Shown here: positions 1 through 5,147 of the stretch, piece after piece
Position numbering within the stretch: position 1 is the first letter of the stretch
How the letters are laid out: each line of letters starts with the position of its first letter
Source: Chrysochromulina tobinii
Taxonomy: Eukaryota; Haptophyta; Prymnesiales; Chrysochromulinaceae
Direction: 5' to 3'
Length of the DNA stretch: 13,127 nt
Assembly (NCBI GenBank): GCA_001275005.1
Contig: JWZX01002075.1
Span: forward strand, 1 to 13,127
Program-made: the position numbers and the translations under genes
Notes under the pieces: model-generated
Database searches by the model: none
Seen by the model: the letters and a program-made list of their open reading frames with translations, nothing else
What the model was told of the DNA's origin: nothing

Positions 1-867
1 TGGCAGCACCGATTGGCCCTCTGCAGGAGGGCCCACGACATGCAGCGCATCGCACACCGCTAGGAGGGTGGCGTGGTCCTTGATGCGCGTGTCCTTCACA
101 CCAACTCTCGCAGACTCAAACAGCTCGATCAGCTTCTGGGTGATCTTCTTGGCCCCGTACTCGTTGTCCTTCTTGAGCACATAGAAGGAGTGCTGGTCCG
201 CGCGCTCCTCTTGAAAAATCCATACGTGCCTATCCTGGTTCTCGATGTAGTAGAGGGCCTTCAGTATCATCGCTTTGGGGATCGCCGGCACGGAGAATGG
301 GAGCACGGTGGGCATCAAGATGCCGTCCATGATGATGAGCTGTGGCAGCGCAACCATGAACACGGCCTCCGTGCTGCCTCGAAACATGCCCGGGATCCTC
401 GAGCGCAGAAGCTCCCTGTGCCACGCCTCCTGGGCGTTCTGGCACGGGGTGCAGAGGACGACGTCGGCCCGGCCCATGTACCAGTTGCTCCATGGCGCGA
501 TGCAGTTCGAGTTCCAGAACGTATTCATCTTGCCGCCGCCCCACTTGTCCCATCGCTTGCCGCATTCGGCCAGGAGCAGATCCCACATCTCGGGAGACCT
601 CGCAAGGTGCAGCGCATAGAGATCTCCCTTGGCCTCGTCAAAGTGATCCCAAGTTGTCGAGACGTACTCGCCCTCTTGGAACTTCCGCGAGATGTGGGGC
701 CAGCACTGCAGGAGCTCCGCGTCGGGGAACCCTCTCTTGAAAGCATTACGGTACGCATCGCAGTGGTCGGAGACGCACGCTCCTGGCTTCATCTCCTGTC
801 CGAATACCTGGACCGCCAAGACGTTCAGCGCATCGATGAGCATGTTTCGCCGAGCCCAGCTGCACTT
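1..867 (-). CDS. MULE transposase, catalytic domain second half (after frameshift), runs off left edge
   Basis: An uninterrupted frame of 289 codons without a stop continues past position 1. It starts in-domain with CSWARRNMLIDALNVLAVQVF. It then gives CVSDHCDAYRNAFKRGFPDA followed by CWPHISRKF. This matches the MULE arrangement of the second catalytic Asp (SDH), an amphipathic helix, and the conserved Cys-x2-His. About 110 residues later comes TPCQNAQEAWHRELLRSRI, where the Glu before AWHRE fits the third catalytic residue (the usual N-x-x-E-x-x-H pattern). The remaining sequence, to about HVWIFQEERADQHSFYVLKK and beyond, resembles the region after the catalytic core. A SWIM finger, if there is one, would lie outside the window. 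An internal ATG at 843 could start a separate short product, but domain continuity says otherwise. Confidence 0.7.
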
Positions 868-1512
868 CCGAGCCGGACTCCACCTGCTTGCTCATCAAGT
901 ACATGAGGGGCGCGAAAGACGTGGAGAGCTGATCGCGCTCAGCATCGTATCGTAGGTAGTGCGTGCCGAGCGTCATGAGCACCCACCTGCCGTGATGCAG
1001 CTTGTGCTTGCCGTCCGCGTGCAGCACGAACTGTTGCGGACGTTGGAGAAGCTGCCCAATCCACTGCACTTGCATTGGGCCCGTGAAGCACATGCCCTCT
1101 GTGTCGTATCTTGCGCAGTCCATGGGCACGTTGATCACCCGTCTGAGCGTCGAGCGCGATGTTGCGAATGAGCTCGAGCCGACCAGCGGAACAACTGCAG
1201 CGGCCGTCTGCTGGGCCGCCAGCTGTGTGCCCGAGGGTGCGCCGGCCAGGGGAACAACTGCAGCGGCCGTCTGCTGGGCCGCCAGCTGTGTGCCCGAGGG
1301 TGGGCCGGCCAGGGGAAGAGCTGCACCGTCCGTCTGCTGGGCCGCTAGCTGTGTGCCCGAGGGTGGCATCAGGGTCAGTGGTTCTGGCATGGGCTGAAAG
1401 TATGTGAGAGCCAGGTTCTTCAAGTCAATGAGCTGATCGAGCTGCACGGCAGCAGTCTTCGCCCTCTTCATCTCCTTTGCGCGCCCTTGTAGCTGTTGCA
1501 AAGTAGGCACAC
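868..1512 (-). CDS. MULE transposase, second exon, catalytic domain first half (before frameshift)
   Basis: The exon follows an acceptor with a pyrimidine-rich lead (CCTCCTCGCAG, AG at 1514-1513). It opens with PTLQQLQGRAKEMKRAK, the basic segment typically found just before the MULE domain. It then carries three 21-residue repeats (PSGTQLAAQQT core). The first part of the RNase-H-like fold follows: FVLHADGKHKLHHGRWVLMTLG, whose DGKH Asp is the expected first catalytic acidic residue, then FAPLMYLMSKQVES, the strand that normally precedes an aromatic-rich SW motif. In this frame the sequence then becomes unrelated. The expected continuation (CSWARRNMLIDAL) appears in the +1 frame, which implies a one-base insertion around 865-885, or a read error there. 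A programmed frameshift is a less likely reading. Confidence 0.65.
1188..1366 (-). repeat. three 63-bp tandem repeats inside the transposase exon
   Basis: Copies begin at 1188, 1251 and 1314, exactly 63 bp apart, and are nearly identical. They keep the frame and encode a 21-residue unit with the core PSGTQLAAQQT followed by Ala/Val-rich sequence and PLAG. The unit lies in the linker between the PTLQQLQ segment and the catalytic domain, where length variation should be tolerated. Confidence 0.85.
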
Positions 1513-1525
1513 CTGCGAGGAGGAA

Positions 1526-2003
1526 CGCACGTAGGATACATCAGAGATACATGTGGGATACATGCGGGATACATGCGACATACATATGGGATACATGTAT
1601 CTGCAGCGGTTCGAGGATACATGGACGATACATGCGGGATACATAAGGAATACATAATGAGATACATGTATCTCAAATGTATCCGGAGAGGTACGTATCT
1701 CAGATACAAGATACATGCGGGATACATGCGGGATACATGTATCCTCAGAGGTCGTCGAGATACATGAGGGATACATGCGGGATACATGCGGGATACATGC
1801 GGGATACATGAATCTCAAATGCATCCGGAGAGAGATGTATCTGATATGAAGGCGACATGCGGGATACATAAAGGATTCATTCGGGATACATGCGAGATAC
1901 ATGTATCCTCAGTGGCAATCAAGATACAATCGAGATACATTCAGGATCCATGCAAGATACATGATAATACATGCGGGATACATGCGGGATACATGCGGGA
2001 AAC
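1526..2003. repeat. GATACATGCGG repeat array within the transposase intron
   Basis: Roughly 26 GATAC and 7 GTATC occurrences fill about 480 bp. The clearest unit is an 11-mer, GATACATGCGG, in runs of two to four. Inverted copies produce perfect palindromes, including an 18-bp one, TGAGATACATGTATCTCA (1658-1675), and GGATACATGTATCC (1731-1744). There is a looser higher-order structure: a GTATC...GATAC stem-loop-like segment with a CAG-n-GG core recurs near 1597, 1738 and 1902, and TCTCAAATG followed by CATCCGGAGAG or TATCCGGAGAG recurs at 1671 and 1813. The array occupies almost the whole predicted intron. Its chance open frames (MYPACIPHVS-like peptides) are not convincing protein. Confidence 0.9.
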
Positions 2004-2630
2004 GTGTCTCGGGGGGTTGGGGGAATGTATGGATGCCATCATGGAGAGCAGCGCACCCATCAGGCCACCCATGTCAGCCTTGTGCAGAAGTGGGTCTGCT
2101 CCAGCACCCTCCAGCTCTTCTATCTTCTGCTTTGTCATGGCCACCCTTATCCCTGCTGGTTTACCGCCCTGGTCGAGCGCGAAGCGCACCAACTTCTCCT
2201 GCTGCACTGTAAGGGTTGAGTTGGCCCTCTTTCTCTCCTTTGGAATTACTCCATGGGACCCTCTGCCCTGGATCATGTAAACATCATTGACTTTGATCAC
2301 CCTCAGCTCACGCTTGCAGTCTTCATGCCCATTGCACTGAAAGTTGGATCTGGTGCGGCCATCACCTGGTTGAGTCACATGCCATTTCCACATCCCTCCT
2401 TCTAGGGTCTTGAGCAGTGTTTGGCCTTCCTTCATACTCCCCAGGTCTCGTGCGTTTACTGGAAGCCACACTTTGGAGGAGTCGGAGCGCGGCGTGGGTC
2501 GCATCATAATGTCTGAGGAGCGCGGAACGCCTAGCAATTTGCGGTCTCGCGCGCACAGAGATACAGAAACTTTTTGTTCAGGATCCGTCGGCGCTATGAC
2601 AAGTTTGGCGCGAGATACACGCGATTCCAT
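1982..2630 (-). CDS. MULE transposase, 5' exon with zinc finger
   Basis: About 216 residues starting at an ATG at 2630-2628. Around residues 100-155 it has the layout of the FLYWCH/WRKY-GCM1-type DNA-binding finger that precedes MULE catalytic domains: MWKWHV, then FQCNGHEDC (Cys-x5-Cys with an internal His), then a hydrophobic strand and GRGSHG. A segment resembling the usual linker follows (LTVQQEKLVRFALDQGGKPA). The frame then enters the GATACAT repeats, which read as MYPACIPHVS and are probably intronic. A donor at 1981 (T|GTATCC) joins in phase to the acceptor at 1513 and gives ...PAC then VPTLQQLQGR. An alternative donor at 2003 (CAC|GTTTCC) is out of phase with that acceptor. The start is uncertain: the frame stays open upstream across the opposite-strand gene, and a later start at the MMRPTPRSD methionines is possible. 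Confidence 0.6.
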
Positions 2631-3312
2631 GGCCTCCACTCCCTCCGTGGTTGCGCAGGAGCTCGCCGAAGTCATGGACCTGAAGGCGCTCGCTGAGGCG
2701 TGTGGCTGGGACGAGAACAGCAAGGAGTACAAGGACAGGATGGCAAGCATCAACAAGAAGTACAAGGCCCTGATGAAGATGGGCAGCATGACTGTCAGCA
2801 TGCAGGGGGGGTCGTCTTCTGCGAAGCAGACCAAGCAGAACTTCATCTGGGTAGATTCGGCGAAGAGGGACGCCGGCGACATGGAAGAGGCGGCGGGGCT
2901 GCTCCCCGAGGTCTTCGGCGAGGGCAAATACGGCACTTCTGGCGTCAACTCCCGTGGCGGTAAGCAGAAATACAAGGGGGAGGAGTGCGTGTGGAAGCGC
3001 GTGTCCAAGGATGGCAAGCACTACCGCATCTTCGCGCACTCCACCGGCTACTTCTACCAGAAGGGCTTCCTGCCCTCCGACACCGAGGAGCAAGATGAGG
3101 AGCAGGAGAATGAGGAGGACAAGGACAGCGCCGACGAGGGCGCCGGCGATGAAGTCGAGGAGAAAGGAGAAGAAGAAGCATCTGAGCCCCCAGCCAAGAA
3201 GCCAAAGAAGGGAGGCAAGGATGCTAAGGCACCTGCCAAGGTACCTAAGGCAGCTAAGGACGCGCCCAAGCCGTCGCCGCCCAAGCGCGTGTCCAAGCGC
3301 AGCAACAAGTAG
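2629..3312 (+). CDS. uncharacterised 227-aa charged protein, divergent partner of the MULE transposase
   Basis: I do not recognise a family. The first ~140 residues look globular: an Ala/Leu-rich helix (VVAQELAEVMDLKALAEACGW), a Lys-rich helix with KDRMASINKKYKALMKMG, and then a region rich in aromatic and basic residues (ECVWKRVSKDGKHYRIFAHS then TGYFYQKGFLPSD). After residue ~145 it becomes strongly acidic (Glu/Asp runs) and then Lys/Pro-rich (PAKKPKKGGKDAK, ending KRVSKRSNK). That tail resembles those of nuclear, nucleic-acid-associated proteins; this is inference only. The start is placed at the ATG in CCATGG (2629). An in-frame ATG at 2596 would add 11 residues, and the frame is open further upstream, antisense to the transposase. 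A GATACAT array begins within a few bases of the TAG stop. It may be an accessory protein of the element, as mudrB is in maize Mutator, but no similarity to mudrB is claimed. Confidence 0.65.
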   Translation: MASTPSVVAQELAEVMDLKALAEACGWDENSKEYKDRMASINKKYKALMKMGSMTVSMQGGSSSAKQTKQNFIWVDSAKRDAGDMEEAAGLLPEVFGEGKYGTSGVNSRGGKQKYKGEECVWKRVSKDGKHYRIFAHSTGYFYQKGFLPSDTEEQDEEQENEEDKDSADEGAGDEVEEKGEEEASEPPAKKPKKGGKDAKAPAKVPKAAKDAPKPSPPKRVSKRSNK

Positions 3313-3316
3313 GGCT

Positions 3317-3616
3317 CGAGATACGTATCCTCAAATGTATCCCTATGTATCCGACATGTATCGTGAGTGTATCTTGTGTGCCATGTATCTGAGGGTTAAG
3401 ATACATTGTATCCTAAATGTATCCTAAATGTATCCTAAATGTATCTTAAAGAAGGATACATATCCCTTGTTAAGATACATTTCCAAAGATGCCAAAGTCA
3501 CAGATACAGTTGTATCCTGATGTATCTCGATGTATCTTGATGCACATGTACGGGAAACGTCAAGATACGATCAAGATACATGGAGGATACATCAGAATAC
3601 ATCAGGATACGTATCC
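3317..3616. repeat. second GATAC/GTATC repeat array, 3' of the companion gene
   Basis: About 14 GTATC and 9 GATAC occurrences lie in 300 bp. The best local unit is ATGTATCCTAA, again 11 bp, three times in a row around 3407-3440. Palindromes include GATACGTATC at 3320-3329 and again near the right end. The dominant strand of the motif is opposite to that of the intron array (GATAC there, GTATC here), so the two arrays flank the divergent gene pair in mostly inverted orientation. The first repeat starts about five bases after the companion gene's stop, so at least part is probably 3' UTR. Confidence 0.85.
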
Positions 3617-3649
3617 GATAGGAAACTACCCCCAAAAATGATAGGAAAC
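3617..3649. repeat. direct repeat GATAGGAAAC at the edge of the array
   Basis: GATAGGAAAC occurs at 3617-3626 and 3640-3649, 23 bp apart, exactly where the GATACAT array stops and ordinary GC-rich sequence begins. This could mark the element terminus. The rest of the stretch to 3837 shows no convincing gene, only a 10-bp palindrome GTACCGGTAC at about 3696-3705 and a CACGTG at about 3652. Confidence 0.5.
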
Positions 3650-3824
3650 CCCACGTGACCCGCCTCCGCTGCCCGGCTCTCTCGGTCAATACAAGTACCG
3701 GTACATCTCCCTGTGGAGAATTCGCCCGCTGCCGCGAGAGCGGGGGGCGCCGATGTTGTCGTGCGAAAGAGTGAGTCTCCGGGATTGAGCAGCGAGGACC
3801 TAGATTTTGGTCTAAGTTATCTAA

Positions 3825-3830
3825 TTTATT
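3825..3830 (-). terminator. possible poly(A) signal of the GT31 gene
   Basis: AATAAA on the minus strand lies 8-13 bases past the GT31 stop codon in a locally AT-rich patch. The motif matches the animal-type signal. Many algae do not need it, so this is a weak call. Confidence 0.3.
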
Positions 3831-3837
3831 CTCACCC

Positions 3838-4965
3838 TTATCGGAATCCCACAGGCTCAGCTCCACCCAAGCGCCAAGTCTCGGCGAGCGAGATCTTCTC
3901 CCTGTGCACATTCGCGCAAGTATCGTTGCCCACATGGAGGGCGCACCACATCCACGGCCGGCCGGGCGAGCAGTGACCAGCACGGCAGCCCCTTGGATAG
4001 CTGGCTGCCCAGCCCGTTGCGTGGCAGATATCGCCGCACCGAAGACTTGTATTCGATTCACAGCGGTGCATGTGCACGTACGCGCGTGCTGCACGCATAC
4101 GCGCCAGCAGCAGCGATGCCCACTTGCCGCCCTTCCAATGCACGACCATCGAGAAATTATTCATCTCGAACCCGTAGCTGTCGAAAAAGGAGTTCACTGG
4201 CATGCCGATGGCGACGATTGTGCGCGAAGCATTCGGCGGCAGCAGACCGACGAGGGCAAACCCCATCCACGCGTCCTCATACACGGGCGTCTTCCGATGC
4301 GCCAAGTTCGCCAGTCTGACTGCGCGCACGTGCTCGATCGCGAGCTCACTTGAGGCGAGGGAACGCGCGAGCGCTTGCGAGAGGCCTTGGAGCGATCCAG
4401 TGGCAAAGGGAAAGGGCCCAGTACAATTTCGACGGCGCGCCGGTGCACATTCCATCGACCACCGGTGATAGGAGGCTTCTGAAGGGCTAAATGTGCTGGC
4501 GATGTGAGTGTACTGCGCTGCGTCGTACGCGGTCCAAAAGAACCGTCCAAAATACGTCATCGCTTCGGGATCCTGGACGAATGGCATGAGCCGAAGTTGC
4601 AACACAAGCTCCGGAATGACCACGAATGCATCGTCATCACATTTGATGAGAGCCCCAGCCAAGTTGTGCGGTGCTGTTTGCGTGGCGTACCGGAGCCAGG
4701 CATACGTCGTATATAGAGGACTGGTCGAACGTTCCAGCGTTCCGCGTGTCGGCATCCACAGTTCATCTCCGACCTCACGAACCTGCGTATCGGTGCCGTT
4801 GAACGCGATGACGAAGCGCACGATGATCGTGCCGTCCTTGATTGCGGAGTAACGCATCCAGGTTAGGCGTGATGCATTCCGTCGATAACCGTACACAGCA
4901 GACGAAAGGATGCCGAGCGACGCTAATGGTCGGTCTGACATCGCCATTTTCACACCATTCCCCAT
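3838..4965 (-). CDS. GT31-type glycosyltransferase (beta-1,3-galactosyltransferase-like)
   Basis: A 375-residue protein with the ordered GT31 motifs. LGILSSAVYGYRRNASRLTW (residues 17-36) matches the family's I-x-S-x7-RR-x-x-x-R-x-TW block. VRFVIAFNG follows (49-57). LIKCDDDAFV (106-115) carries the DxD metal/sugar-nucleotide motif. PFPFATGSLQGLS (184-196) is the acceptor-loop region, and VYEDAWMGFAL (228-238) is the conserved ED-x-x-x-G motif. Such enzymes usually transfer Gal or GlcNAc from UDP-sugar to glycans in the Golgi; donor and acceptor cannot be predicted. Two oddities stand out. The catalytic domain begins almost at the first Met with no transmembrane anchor, and an in-frame TGA lies immediately upstream, so a 5' exon may be missing (a possible acceptor is the AG in GATGTCAG near 4943). 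The last ~75 residues form a Cys-rich tail with at least seven Cys. Confidence 0.85.
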   Translation of the reverse strand: MGNGVKMAMSDRPLASLGILSSAVYGYRRNASRLTWMRYSAIKDGTIIVRFVIAFNGTDTQVREVGDELWMPTRGTLERSTSPLYTTYAWLRYATQTAPHNLAGALIKCDDDAFVVIPELVLQLRLMPFVQDPEAMTYFGRFFWTAYDAAQYTHIASTFSPSEASYHRWSMECAPARRRNCTGPFPFATGSLQGLSQALARSLASSELAIEHVRAVRLANLAHRKTPVYEDAWMGFALVGLLPPNASRTIVAIGMPVNSFFDSYGFEMNNFSMVVHWKGGKWASLLLARMRAARAYVHMHRCESNTSLRCGDICHATGWAASYPRGCRAGHCSPGRPWMWCALHVGNDTCANVHREKISLAETWRLGGAEPVGFR

Positions 4966-5025
4966 TCACAGTCGCTGGCGATGGGACACGTTTTACCCGA
5001 GTCGAACCTAGCTCTTTTCCGGAAC

Positions 5026-5039
5026 TGCATGCGCATGCA
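5026..5039. other. 14-bp perfect palindrome upstream of the GT31 gene
   Basis: TGCATGCGCATGCA is a perfect palindrome about 60 bp upstream of the GT31 ATG. On the minus strand it supplies two ATGs in frame with each other; the frame runs about 28 codons and overlaps the GT31 ATG out of frame. It could be a dimeric factor site or an inhibitory upstream ORF. The 4966-5147 gap otherwise shows only short frames. Confidence 0.4.
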
Positions 5040-5147
5040 AATCTTAAATTTTCTTCTTAACACGATGTACGCCGTAGTGGCTGTGGCACGTGGTAGGTTG
5101 CATAGTGGTTGCATTTGTCGCGTCGGCTGCCATTTCCCGTCAGGATC

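Larger units (their letters stand above)
1..3650. mobile_element. Mutator-like (MULE) element, left end outside window, right end uncertain
   Basis: The block holds a leftward MULE-family transposase, a divergent companion gene, and two arrays of a GATACAT motif. The transposase identification rests on a zinc finger followed by a DDE domain with DGKH, SDHC and QNAQEAWHRE motifs. The left boundary lies beyond the window. The right boundary is a guess: the repeat array ends near 3616, and a direct repeat of GATAGGAAAC follows at 3617-3626 and 3640-3649, after which base composition returns to GC-rich. I saw no terminal inverted repeat, because the left end is missing, and no target-site duplication could be tested. 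The companion gene may be part of the element or a host gene beside it. Confidence 0.5.

Noticed and set aside
872-905. Very short intron (CAG|GTGGAG to GTGCAG) to explain the frame change
   Set aside because: It would be only about 24 nt and does not shift the frame, so it cannot restore the domain.
73-906. Long plus-strand open frame (277 aa)
   Set aside because: It is antisense to the transposase catalytic domain, whose motifs are clear on the minus strand; the frame is a by-product of GC-rich codon use.
1425-1902. Minus-strand frames encoding MYPACIPHVS-like peptides
   Set aside because: They are translations of the GATACAT repeat in several frames at once and show no protein constraint.
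1526-2003. CRISPR-like array
   Set aside because: The repeats are 11-mers in both orientations with no unique spacers of regular length, and the context is eukaryotic.
2640-3017. Minus-strand frame upstream of the transposase ATG
   Set aside because: It is antisense to the companion gene and shows no domain. It is kept only as a reason the transposase start is uncertain.
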